From Parapristionchus giblindavisi (Eukaryota > Nematoda > Chromadorea > Rhabditida > Diplogasteridae): DNA of 64,000 nucleotides. The stretch covers positions 253,416 to 317,415 of the forward strand of contig CALSFV010000094.1 in assembly GCA_943737045.1 (NCBI GenBank). The letters run 5' to 3'. Shown one piece after another: positions 1-25,080 of the stretch (position 1 is its first letter; each line of letters starts with the position of its first letter). A program made the position numbers and the translations under genes. The notes below the pieces were generated by a model, which had not been told where the DNA came from, ran no database searches, and saw nothing but the letters and a program-made list of their open reading frames with translations.

Positions 1-99
1 TCACTGACATTTCCTGTTAATTCAACTTTTTCACAAACGTCCGAGTTCTTTTATATACTACTGAACAATCCGGACATGAGAAACCGTGCTCGAGGTATT

Positions 100-490
100 G
101 GAAATATGTCCAATCCGTAGGCTGGAGGAAAGGCTGTGCGCAAACCGGGGAATGCAAGGCATCGCTATGTGAAATTTTGCTTGTGGCTAATTCAACAGGA
201 AATTTTCCAATTTTTGCGAGGTAATGCTATGCGCAAGGCCGCGATGGGAAAGTAAGACTGTGCGCAAAAAATATTCGTTTTCACGCGCCCACCTACGACA
301 TAGGTGGGCCACTGGGCGAAAGGCTGTGCGCAAATCGGGGAATTGTAAAGCAATGCTATGCGCATGGCCATTTTTTTAGCAAATTTGACTGGAAATGTTC
401 CATTTGTTGCGAGGCAAAGCTATGCGCAAGTTGTGTACAAAAATAATTCGTTTTCACCCGCCCACCTATGACCTATGGTCCAATCCAATG
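100..490. repeat. Dispersed 'GCTGTGCGCAA' repeat, about two tandem copies
   Basis: Two related stretches of roughly 200 bp follow each other. Each has the order GCTGTGCGCAA, then a TTTTGCGAGG segment, then GCTATGCGCAA, then a TTCGTTTTCAC segment followed by GCCCACCTA. Related sequence recurs at about 1705-1775 inside a BCAS3 intron, at about 37600-37750 in the opposite orientation inside the composite element, and at 51205-51265. No open frame is convincing. It looks like an old non-coding mobile repeat family of unknown type. Confidence 0.6.
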
Positions 491-594
491 GCACGGATTA
501 GGGATAGTTACACCGTGACATAGACTATAAGCACCATGCTCAGGTATGGAGATATATCATTTGTATGATGAACTAAAATAAAGACTAACCATTA

Positions 595-960
595 GATGAA
601 GCGAGTGCAACTGGAGTTATATCAGATGCCCATGCAGAGATCTTATCTGCTGATAACGATGATTCCTGTAATAAACATATAAGTAAATAGCCCTTCCAAT
701 TTCATTGGCTTATGACATCTAATCGATAATAATAAAAAGAGAAAGCAGCATATGATAGAATACAATGTATAGATAAACTATACCCGTATCTTCTTGACAG
801 TATATAATGTGACAGGAGGTGGATACGGTCCAATCCTTGAGTTGAGAGCTGCCTTCGATAATGCCCCCTTATCCATAGCTGCATGTTTCCTACACAATTG
901 TTTAGTGATTGACAGCAATAAAGGGAGTAATGTCTATTTCTCAATACCTAGTACATCCCT
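595..960 (+). pseudogene. Fragment of a Ca2+-type P-type ATPase (weak)
   Basis: The open stretch at about 800-925 translates to YNVTGGGYGP, then an AAFDNAPLS segment and AACFLHNCLVI. This order resembles the nucleotide-binding region of type-II P-type ATPases, in particular SPCA-like pumps. There, a VTG.GY motif is followed some 30-40 residues later by a segment with a conserved cysteine and asparagine. An upstream open stretch at about 595-668 could be another exon. No catalytic DKTG motif, hinge or membrane segments are seen nearby, and the BCAS3-like gene begins at once on the other strand. It is most likely a relic or duplicated exon fragment. The match is short and could be chance. Confidence 0.3.
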
Positions 961-1033
961 ATATAATTACATTAATTTCTCTATGCACACCTTTTGTTTC
1001 TTTTTTTTACTTTGGAGAATTAGTCAAATTTCG

Positions 1034-3661
1034 TTACACGGCGCTAATTAGCTGAGGTATGAAAAACGACACAAACTTGTCAGTAAGAGGAGATCCACTG
1101 TGAGTTCTTTCTCTGGGCATTGATCCACTTCCTATAACGGATTCTTCTGCCAGACCAGCCGAACGAAGGAATCGTGACTCTCTTAAAAGGAAATAGATAA
1201 CTATCCGCAACATTTCTCATATTTAGGGAAAATCAAAACGAATTCTCCTTGGACTAGGACTCTTGGAATGGTAAACGTAATAAAATAATATTTTAAAATT
1301 CACAGAATATAATATGCGGTAAATTAAAATGAGATAAAAGTACACGACATATCCTTATTGTTCTTAATCGCTCTCAAATATCATATAGTTTGCATATGCA
1401 CTATGCTACATGAACCAATTTTTGAAGAAAAAAAAATACTTCTCTTCATTACCGATTCCCATAAAAGAAATATAATAAAATGAAAGGGACTTACCTATTA
1501 GCCAATCGTGAATTATGAGTTCTGTAGCTTGGTGTGCCTCCATAAGGACACACAGCAAATATATGAGAAGTTCCATGATTAGTTGCTATTCCTAACCATC
1601 TACCATCGAGTGACCAACATGATGAAATTATCTCAAATCAAATATATAAATATTTATAAATAAATATTATATCATATATATAATAATATATATTGCAGAT
1701 TCGAATGGATTTTTTTTCAATTTTTGCGGGTGCGCAAGGATGTGCGCGAAAAAAATTCGATTTCACGCACCCACCTATGATAATTATATTTAAGTATATT
1801 GAAAATATACCTTAGCAGGAGTGTTTCCACGATGAAGACGATAAAGATGTTGAACGGCTCCTAATCCAATATTGACTGGATGAGGCATCAACATGAATAC
1901 ATGGAATGAATTACCACTTTCATCAGCTGTAGCAAGACATCTAAGATTAAACAAAGTAAGTAGAGATATAGATCAAGTACAATATAATATACCTTCCATC
2001 AGGTGAGAAACTAATATGAGAAAGAGGATTTAGATGAGCAAGGAATCGAGCAATAATAGTTGGATTAGATGATGATGATGGGCATGTATTAAGGAGATCA
2101 ACAACTCCAACCAATCCACTACCACGTGTATTTGGTCCACTTACTGATTCACTCAATGAATTCATTGTTCGAGATAACACCTACAAGATCATTCAAATAT
2201 ACCATATCACTTGATTCAAGTTTAAAATTATAACATAAATTAAAATTATAATATATAATATGTTATCCTAATAATATATGCTATCCTAACCTGAATCATC
2301 TGTCCAGTCACACTTGCATTCTCCTTTTGCTCTAGACTAAGACCTCCACATGACATTTCAGCATGCTCAACCTGTTAAATACTCAATTACTATTATTCAA
2401 TAATTTAAAAGAAAAATGACCTTAGGGTGAGCGAAAGCGAGGAATGTTGAACATAAGGACATCGAAGGGGCAAATCCTTCAGATGGAGGAGTAATGGGAA
2501 TACGAAATCGTTCTTGAATAGCAAATGAATCAAGAACTACTATAACAGAAGGGAGACCAAGAGCAATGAACCTAAATGATAAACATTCATTGTGTTACAC
2601 AATCAATTGAAATTACTTGTTGCTCGTTTGTATTGAAGATATTGGTTCATCGAATGTGAACTTGCTGAATTTTTGAGCTGTAGCTAGAGAAATTATCGTA
2701 AATGTACAGAATTGCTTATCCATATTAGGAGATGACGCATCGACTATGGCAAAAAGTGGTCTTTGAGAACTCAAACTGAAAAACGATTAGTTTCAAACAA
2801 TATATTTGGGAATATGCACATACATGTCCTTGTCATTTGGATTGAGGGGCTCGGGATTGTGAGGCAAGAGTTTACCCAATCGGATGGGTCCTTGTCTTTC
2901 AGAAATAACTTCCTCCCAGTGAGACTCTTCCTGTAATGGTAAAATTACATAATAATTATACGCTTAATATTGTTATTTCTGTTATTTGTCCTAAAACTCA
3001 CATTTAATATCCATATTTGAAAACCTCGTGCTAGTCCTATGACCAGGAAATCAACCCATTTCGATGGGTCACCTGCTATGAGTGCTGATAAGAAATTACG
3101 AAAGACATTTTCGTTTAGCTGCTCGATAACAACGATAAACAGTTCACACTAACCAGTTTGACATCGTTGAAGTTCGACCCAATCGATCTTTTCTGGTTGA
3201 TCCGATGTATTAGTCGAAGAAATAGGGATAGTACTATGAATCATATCAGCGACAGTGCTCACTACACCACTAGTTCTTAATATTAAAGCTATAATAAACG
3301 AATTGAAGATGATATTTACTTACTGTACGGGTTGAGGCTTGGCAATTTGTCCTCTACAGATAGGAATACTTAGTTTTGATGAAGAAACTACTCGAATAGG
3401 ATTAACTGATGCCGTTGTGGGCATCTTAACCAGCTCTCGTTCGATCTTTAGAGCGGGAGGGGGAGAAGGAGGTGGAGCCTCGTCTACTACTACCGTCTTC
3501 TCATGCACTTGTGGTTGCACCTGATCAAAACGAGAGACAAATCAATGAGATAGAGAGTATTCTCTTACAGTCTGTATTGGAAAAACAGCGACATTGGCAT
3601 TAGATTGTCCTTTTCCTTTCTTCTTGCGACTATCATTCTTGTGTATAGCAGATGGAGGCAT
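1034..3661 (-). CDS. BCAS3-like WD40 protein
   Basis: Minus-strand exons give a protein matching BCAS3 (breast carcinoma amplified sequence 3 family, a PROPPIN-like WD40 protein linked to autophagy and the cytoskeleton). Conserved pieces in order are: a basic, proline-rich N-terminus; KIDWVELQ; GLARGFQIW; a DGRCLATADESG segment; HVFMLMPHPVN; YRLHRGNTPAK; and SCWSLDGRWLGIATNHGTSH followed by an AVCPYGG segment. The proposed start at 3661 lies just after a CTCAG acceptor-like site, which might be a trans-splice site. The last exon (1034 to about 1185) is joined in frame through an AAG acceptor. The protein ends soon after the WD40 part, so it is much shorter than vertebrate BCAS3 (about 900 residues). 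Either later exons were missed or the C-terminal region is absent. The family call is firm, the ends less so. Confidence 0.82.
1705..1775. repeat. Copy of the dispersed GCGCAA repeat in a BCAS3 intron
   Basis: This short stretch carries TTTTTGCGGG, TGCGCAAGG, TGTGCGCG and TTTCACGCACCCACCTATGA. It is the same order of motifs as the repeat at 100-490. It sits inside an intron of the BCAS3-like gene, so it is a truncated copy of that dispersed family. Confidence 0.55.
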
Positions 3662-4039
3662 AAGAAGTCCTCTTCGAAACTGAGAACTACCTTTTACACT
3701 AAAACACGGCACTGCACGGTCAATATCTCACGAGTCTCCATCAGCTGATCCTACCGTATCTAACAAAATAACTATTCCATGTGAGACCTAATTTGAAATG
3801 CATCAAATGCGTCGCGGCTCGCGTCGCGTATTCCGTCCCATAATTTCTTGACGCATTTCTCACGCTCGATTTTCCAACTTGCGGGTGCTGTTATTTACTG
3901 TATTTCCATAGAGCCTCACAATCTGTATTGATATTTCTCAATGAATAGTCAATATATCGTTTCTGCTGCTTTACACACTCGTATAGTCACGATTTTAGGC
4001 AGCGAGCTCAAGGCTCGTTTCGGGTAAACCGTCAGTACG

Positions 4040-5686
<1,647 letters not shown>

Positions 5687-5991
5687 GCGAGGCTGAGCCT
5701 TTCCCTTGTACAGTCAGTTCACCCAAACCCTTTATTTCTTTTCCGTGACCCCTCCTTCAATTCGCACTCCTTACCATCTCGTCTCCTTTCCACACGTTTC
5801 ATTCGAGTTTATTAATTATAAACATACTAATAAACATCGTCCACAATAGTAGATGTTGTAACATACCTTTGCAATCTTTCTTCGCATTGACCAGTATTGA
5901 TCATATACTTTATGAATACAGTGATTTTGTAATATTTACAAAGTTAAACATTTCTCTGTGAAATATATTCATACCCTATTTTCTCAATAAC

Positions 5992-8900
5992 TTATTTGAG
6001 GGGTTTATAATACAATAATAGATCACCACCTTGTTTCCATATAAAATGTTTTACAGTTCTAAGGTCCATTTCTGGGTCTAACTTTTGATCATGACAATAC
6101 AATTCTAATCGATTCTCAATATTGGGTGGTATGGGTGGAGGTACAATGGGATCTCCTATCATTGTTTCTCCATTTGAATGTAATATCTTCTCGAATACAT
6201 GTTCCAGAACCTTTCTCACTTGGAGCATTTCTGTGGCAGACAAACGATCTCTGTAAAAGGATATGGGTTTGATAACGACGGCATTATTTACATACTTTTT
6301 GGGTGTTTTGACATTAAGACTAGGATGGGGCAGTAGATAGAAGGGCATCTTGTTGAACTTAGGTAGATCATTCATTTGAACAACATCAGTAACCCAGGAA
6401 GGGACAAAATCAGCAAGAAGAGATGATTCAGCCTCTGATGCAGCATCTCTTACCTACATGGTATGAATAGATAAGAAATAAAGATGATAAGAGATACTAA
6501 CCAATAGACGGAATAGAGGTCTTCCTGATGATTCACAAATGATAAGAGGAGTATGAGATGGAACTGATGGAAATCCTCGAGTTGCTACCTCTCCTATACA
6601 ATCTTGATGACATTCTGATAGTCTCCAATGTTCGAATAGACCACGAAGTAACATTCCACCATAATTTACTGTATTGAGGAATCATTACAATATTATTGAG
6701 TATTATAGAGTAGATTGTACCTTTAGTATCGTTATCTTCAAAACCAGCTTCTTTAGCTGAGACCCAAGCAGAGAAAACATCACCCTCATCTAGAGTTACT
6801 TGTAACATCTAAATATACAATGAATAGATAAGGTAAGAATGAGTATATTCAATCTATCTTACACCAGTCTTTAGATCAACAGTGAACCAACTAGGTACAA
6901 AGACCTTCTTAAAGTATTCTTTGACTACATCTTCCATTGCTACTTGACCATATTCATGAACCTATTTATTCATTTAATCATTAGTATAATAATATGAATG
7001 AATACCTTAGATGCTGATAGAACATCGAATAAGGCCACATTTCCTCTAGAATCTTTTGTCACTACGTGTCTTTTGTCATTTAAAACAACATGTTGTCTAA
7101 GAAGAAATGATGAAGAAAGAAGATTGGAATGAATGAATACCGTATTGATGGTGAACCAGGAATAGATATATCACATCGATCAATACATGGAGATATACAA
7201 TCAAATAATGATGAAGATAATGAATTACTTCCTATTGGAGTTAGTTTCCATCTAAAATAGTTATATGAATAGATATAGATATTGTATATGAAGTATACCT
7301 TTTGATAGTAGCATTACAAGTAGATGACCATATATGAGTTGGATTGTACACATCATTTAATAATAACTAAATTATCATATTAATTATAAATTTAAAAATA
7401 AAATAAAATAAAAAAAATAAATTATTAGAAATAGAACAATAATGGATACCTTCTTCACAGGATTCTCTTCAATAAATAATAATTCACTGGCACAATCAAT
7501 AAGTGAGGTACGGTAGACATGTCGGTCTCGACCAGATGTGTATACGGTAGAGAATAATCCATCGACTTCTAATGTCCATACACCTTCTCTATGAATATTC
7601 CATGTATAGATACATCTGAATACGTCCATTATCTCTTATAAACTATATACTTCTATGATCTATCAATCAATAATGATACCTCTGCATTCCAATATCCCAT
7701 AATCGAAATGACCCATCACTACTACCTGAGATACACTGAAACATAACTATTTCATCTAATCAATCAATCAATAATCCATCAATGAATTGATCTACCTTTG
7801 TTCCTTCATCATTCAATCGAATACATCGAATATTATCAGTATGTCCTCTCAATTTACTTGTTTTCTGACATGTTCTTGGATCATATACACGAAGAACCTA
7901 AAATGAAAGTAGTGGATATAAAGGATGAGTTAATGATTGTCATGATATAATTGTGGTATAAACGATAATCCTCTACTTCATATATGATAATATAAACCTT
8001 TTCAGTTGAACCTGATACAACAATACTTCCAGATGGATTAATAGCTAATGCATAGATTGACTCCTTATTACCAGGTAATGAAGATGCTTAATATGAATGA
8101 ATAATATGAAGATATTGATTGAATGATATTACTAGTCACTGTATTATTAGTCGTTGTCAATCGAGTCAATGTTGATATATCCCATAAGAATATTGATTGA
8201 TCAAATCCAGCTGAGGCTGCTTTCTCTGGTTCACGAGCATATGCAAGACATGATACATAATCCTATAAGAGATCAAAGATCAAAGATCAATAACCAAAGA
8301 TGAACAAGCCTTATGTGTTCTCAATGTGCTCATACAAAAGTTCTTATGAGCATTCCATACTTTGATGGTTGTATCATTAGATGCAGATACCACTAAATAC
8401 ATAGAATAAAGTTAATATATAATGAATAAGCATTACAATATCTTCCTCCACATACAAGAATCATATCATTGATCCAATCAGTATGATGCTCCAATGATTG
8501 TTCATATGTTGCAGTTGGCTCTCTCTATCATATATTACGGTAGATTGAATACAGTAATCATAGATTACGGTAGATTGAATACAATAATCATAGATTACGG
8601 TAGATTGAATACAGTAATCATAGATTACGGTAGATTGAATACAGTAATCATAGATTACGGTAGATTGAATACAGTAATAATAGATTACGGTAGATTGAAT
8701 ACAGTAATCATAGATTACGGTAGATTGAATACAATAATCATAGATTACGGTAGATTGAATACAGTAATCATAGATTACGGTAGATTGAATACAGTAATCA
8801 TATATTACGGTTGATTGAATACAGTAATCATAGATTACGGTAGATTGAATACAGTAATCATAGATTACGGTAGATTGAATACAGTAATCATAGATTACGG

Positions 8901-9370
8901 TAGATTGAATACAGTAATCATAGATTACGGTAGATTGAATACAGTAATCATAGATTACGGTAGATTGAATACAGTAACCATAGATTACGGTAGATTGAAT
9001 ACAGTAACCATAGATTACGGTAGATTGAATACAGTAACCATAGATTACGGTAGATTGAATACAGTAACCATAGATTACAGTAGATTGAATACATTAATCA
9101 TAGATTACGGTAGATTGAATACAGTAATCATATACTTACTCTATTATCTTCTCCTACTTTCCATGTTCTTATAATAGAATCAGATCCTCCCGAATAAAGA
9201 ATATTATCATATGGATCATATTGTAATGAATTAACAAATGAACGATGATGACGTTCCTCTTCATCTCTTATGACAAATGATATTTGGGTCTAAAAGATCA
9301 AAGATCAATCTATTGGACATCTAATATCACGCCTACTCACTCTCTTTTTCGAAGGTGGAGGACTTGCCAT
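5992..9370 (-). CDS. WDR48/UAF1 homologue, WD40 activator of USP1/USP12/USP46 deubiquitinases
   Basis: Starts at 9370 with [10 protein letters not shown], followed by exons reading [34 protein letters not shown] and TWKVGEDNR, the canonical first WD repeat of WDR48. A later exon at about 8150-8265 reads [11 protein letters not shown] then [11 protein letters not shown], and a TTTNNTVT segment follows. The C-terminal exon (5992-6375) contains [20 protein letters not shown] and [20 protein letters not shown]. This is the ubiquitin-like/SLD (DUF3337) end of the family, so both ends are present. Family knowledge: it binds and activates USP1, USP12 and USP46. The gene has many 40-60 bp introns, except the intron after VGEDNR, which holds a 600 bp minisatellite. 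It lies about 490 bp downstream of PRP8 on the same strand, so shared transcription is possible but not shown. Confidence 0.92.
8530..9133. repeat. Intronic minisatellite, about 20 copies of a 30 bp unit
   Basis: Near-identical 30 bp units, each containing TAGATTACGGTAGATTGAAT followed by ACAGTAATCA, run without interruption. Four neighbouring units near 8960-9070 carry AGTAACC instead of AGTAATC, and a few units have ACAATAATC. These clustered variants indicate local duplication. The array fills almost all of a WDR48 intron: its donor (read on the minus strand) is at 9139 and its acceptor is near 8523. Because 30 is divisible by three, the array stays open on the plus strand as [10 protein letters not shown] repeats. 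That reading is an artefact. Confidence 0.97.
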
Positions 9371-9861
9371 TTCTGTTGATTAAAATATAAATAATATAAT
9401 ATAAATGTAATAAATTACTGAATATATAACTGGAAAAAATAGTGGATAGACAATACGATTAAACTAAAAGTAAAATATGTGTGTATCGTTTTAACGTATT
9501 GTGATAGGACCAATTTCATTTTATATATTAGAATTGTTTATTTTCCATATGAAATATGAAAAGGAAAGGAGAAATGAAACGAAAACAGGGTTTAAATGAG
9601 TATCGGTTGCATGGGAGAAGGAAGAAGAAGAAATATAGAGGTACTGTACTATATATAAAAGATCAAAGATCATTCTTTACAACAACTACATCAACAACCA
9701 TCTCTATCTGATGAAAAGATACAACATAACAATGAGAGATGAAACAATAATAAATACAATGATTGTAAATGATAGATACCGTATAAGACTACTGTAGAAT
9801 ACAAAGAGATGGAACAATCATATTAATAGATGATAAATAGAGATTAGAATGAAGGAATGAC
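9371..9861. other. Intergenic gap between PRP8 and WDR48
   Basis: No coding frame is seen. It is AT-rich, with one AAAGATC tandem near 9658-9672. It must hold the PRP8 3' UTR and either a promoter or an intercistronic region for WDR48. No element can be defined by eye. Confidence 0.5.
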
Positions 9862-21744
<11,883 letters not shown>

Positions 21745-22404
21745 CTCTCTAAAAAGGAAATATCTTTAACGTCACTCAATTCATGGATAATCAGTTGTCT
21801 CAAGAGTACTTAATGATAACTAAAATGTGAATCTCATTGATAAGCATATGCAGAACGGAACAATAAGTTTAAAACCATTAAAACAGCTCTTTACGAAAAT
21901 CAACTTCAATATTCAAAAGTTGCGTTTCGCATGAACCTGCGCATCATTAACTCGCGCTGCGCTTACACCATTCTATTTGTCGGCTCCGGATGATCTCGTG
22001 ATAGATTTTTCGAATTATCGCAATTTTTCTAAAACAGCGTTATTTTCGCTTACATAGAGTTAAGACATGCTATTCTCAATGTTATCGATGACGCACATAT
22101 CTGGAATTACTGAAAGAATTACATAAGTCAATATTTCAAAACTCCCGCGAAGTGTTCTTGCACATCATAGGGCTTGGTTGTGAGTGCGCTGCGGTCTTCC
22201 GGTAAATATCTTGCCCGGGGCAAGAAGGTTATCAGTGCTTGGAAAGTCTTTTGTTATGTTCGGTTTCATGGTTTTTTTAGCGATTATCTTCATATCATTG
22301 AACTCATTCCAATCCTCATCTCCGACTTCCTATTATTATTAATATGTTGAATGCTTCAACTTCTCTTTTCAGAAACCGGTGATTTAGCCTAACACTACCT
22401 AAGG
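21745..22404. promoter_or_regulatory. Divergent promoter region between PRP8 and the MATH-BTB gene
   Basis: A 660 bp gap lies between two genes transcribed away from each other, so it must include both promoters. Three things can be seen: a short hairpin around CTTGCCCGGGGCAAG near 22211; a 31 bp copy of PRP8 coding sequence at 22292-22322; and a TTCTCTTTTCAG acceptor-like site at about 22361-22372, upstream of the ATG at 22405. That site could be a cis or trans-splice acceptor. No other element is recognised. Confidence 0.5.
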
Positions 22405-24501
22405 ATGGCAAGCACTAGTCGTGGTGCCCCTAATGTTTATCTCGTTCGAAACCCTTTGAGATGTTAGTTATATTTTGTTGTTTGTGTTTTGTTTATCTTG
22501 ATCATGTGATGGTTGTTCTTGGCATAGAGTTTCATTTGTTTCTCAATAGTAATTTATATTATTTTTAGCTGATGACGCTAGTTCAACTCCTAGACGTACA
22601 GAAGTAGTGTCTAAGCAAGCCACTAAGGTTACAGCTCTTTCCACCAAACTAGAATGGAAAATTGATCAGGTTAATACATTTGTTTATCACTTGCTGTTTT
22701 TATCCATGAACCCACCCTCCCGAGTACTGGGTGCTCCTTTAAACTGACTAATCGTTCTCACCAATCTGCTTGTTTTCAGTTTGAGAAGCTTATGAAGTTA
22801 TTCAAAAACGGGCAGAATTTGATCAGTAAACAGTTTGGAGCTCCTCAGGCTCAATCTGTTACTTGGGAATTACATGTTTATCCGAATGGAAAACGGGAAG
22901 AAGATATCGGAAATGTCTCTTTCTTTCTTCGGCAGGTGTGTTTCATTTACAAAATTTTGTAATTGAATTATTCTTTGTTATGGTTAGGTTGGATTACAAC
23001 GTGGTGAAGAACCAATTATGACAGAATTTCAAATATATGCCTCTGATGCAACGAACCAAAGAGTTTCTGTCTGTAGAGACACTAAAGACTTCACTAATCA
23101 ACAAGGAAGGGGTAAATTCCAGGTTCGTATTACTTTCTCCATTTGTATTACTTTTTCTCTCTCTGTTAAATCTACTAAATTTGTGGATATCATTACATAT
23201 TTGAGGTATCACGTGACAAAATGACAAATGCTCTACGTAATGATGGCGCTCTTCTACTCATTTGCGAGGTTTTTTTAATATTCACATTTTATTTAATTAT
23301 TTGCTTTGATTAGGTTGAATATTTTCCCCCGGGATCGAAAATATCTGTAGAAGCAGCTGAAGATGATGAAAGTAATGATGGAGATGATAGTGACGATAAG
23401 GTTATTCTGAACTTTAGTCATGTCGTCATCCTCAAATGTAATGTTTATTGTTTAGCTTGAACAGAGTCTACGAGAGTCGTTGAAGGAAATGCTAGAGACA
23501 GAATTGTTTAGTGATTGTGTTATCAAGGTAAGTATATTATATATTATCTCCATGATATTGTTGTATCCTCTTTATTCTTTTCGAATACCATGCATCGTTG
23601 CTTGAATTTTCCGATGTGTAAATTAAGAACTGCTATGCATACCTACCCTAATCAAATTTTTCAAGATTGAATATTGTAGGTAGGAAACAAAACGATGAAA
23701 GCTCATCGATGTATTCTCGGACAACATTCAGCTGTATTTAAATCAATGTTTGCTAATGAAATGTTAGAAGCACAAGAAGGTATTATTGATATAACAGATG
23801 CTCGATTTGAACCTGTAAGTTATCCTTTTCTATCATTGCATCATATCTATATCTCTTCTCATGATAGGTACGAGCAATGATTGAATATATGTATACTGGA
23901 TCATTTGAATTGGCTGAAGCATGTGCCGAAGATGTTCTTGCCATTTCTGATAAATATGCTGTACTACCTCTCAAAGTAAGTAGATGACTAAACGTGGATA
24001 GATAGTCTTCATTCATTTGTTCTCTATTTTAAGGAACAATGTGAACGACATCTTGCCCATACAATAAATCTGAAGAGTATTACTCCCATGGTTCTATTTG
24101 CTGATACTTACTCAGCTAATATTCTGAAACAAGTAAGATATTGTATTCATTTGAATATTCCTATCATTATACAGATGATGAACAGTAAACATCTTATAAG
24201 AATATTTGTCATGTATTGTCATAATTATTCATGATATAATACTTCCTTTATGAAGATGAATGAAGACATGTTTTATTATTTGACTGTAATATATTGCTTA
24301 TAGGCATGTATTCGTTTCTTAACAATGCATCATAGTCAAGTGATAAAGTCATGTGAATGGAAACAAATGAAGAAAGAAAGGAATGATCTAGCAACTGAAT
24401 TATTAGAAGCAGTTCTATCATCAGGAGCTATGAGTGAAGATGATGATATAAGAAGAAGAAGTCCATCTAGAAAGAGACCTAGACGAAGTATTAACAAGTA
24501 A
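22405..24501 (+). CDS. MATH-BTB (BATH/SPOP-like) substrate adaptor for CUL3 ubiquitin ligase
   Basis: Exons join from MASTSRGAPNVYLVRNPLR at 22405 through a MATH-like region: KLEWKIDQFEKLMKLF, SVTWELHVYPNGKREED, VSFFLRQVGLQRGEEP and NQQGRGKFQV. An acidic linker (EDDESNDGDDSDDK) follows. Next comes a BTB/POZ domain: ETELFSDCVIKVGNKTMKAH, then CILGQHSAVFKSMFANEM, and IEYMYTGSFEL. A C-terminal helical segment and an arginine-rich tail end the protein (SRKRPRRSINK, possibly a nuclear signal). In this family MATH binds substrates and BTB binds cullin-3. The layout fits the nematode BATH group. Which member it matches cannot be settled by eye. About eleven exons, with the stop at 24499-24501. Confidence 0.88.
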
Positions 24502-25080
24502 TACATTGTATATACTATACATCTATATCCATCTCCTTCTTTTTATTAAATAATATTAGTGAATTGTATGATTGTATATGCAATTGAGAAGATTGATGTG
24601 TTGATTCATTCAATATGAAATAGTGTATACAATAGTATTGATGAGTTTGTTATGAAACGGGTTATTGATTAGATAGATAGACGCATCTTTCATATTTGAT
24701 TCTCTTCATTTTTAATCCCATTCATCTTTCCATTATAGTAAGATATACCAATTGTGCTTGCATAGTACCACAAATAACTTGATCATCCCAGTATCAATCA
24801 ATTCATTTGCGTCTACCATTTATTATCTTCAGGAATTTTGTACATTTAACACGACTGTGCTTATTATTTTGTTTTAGAAGACAATGACAAATTGATTAAT
24901 TGCTTAAAGATAACAATCTTATCAATTTGTGAAAGTGAATTTCTTTTCTTTTGTCTAAAATGTGAATTGTCTGATAAATAGTTATCGAGGCAATTGTAAG
25001 TATTCAACAATGAACGTTATATCGTTACTTATACAAGATTATAGATAGAATAGAATAGAATGTATTTGTAGTATATTCAG
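24502..25080. other. Intergenic, nothing recognised
   Basis: An AT-rich stretch of about 580 bp between two plus-strand genes. No ORF, tRNA or clear repeat is seen. It should contain the MATH-BTB 3' UTR and the promoter of the phosphatase gene. Confidence 0.5.

Noticed and set aside
8494..9174. Long plus-strand open frames with [10 protein letters not shown] repeats
   Set aside because: They arise because the 30 bp minisatellite unit is a multiple of three and lacks stops in one frame. They lie in a WDR48 intron with no start context or composition of a gene.
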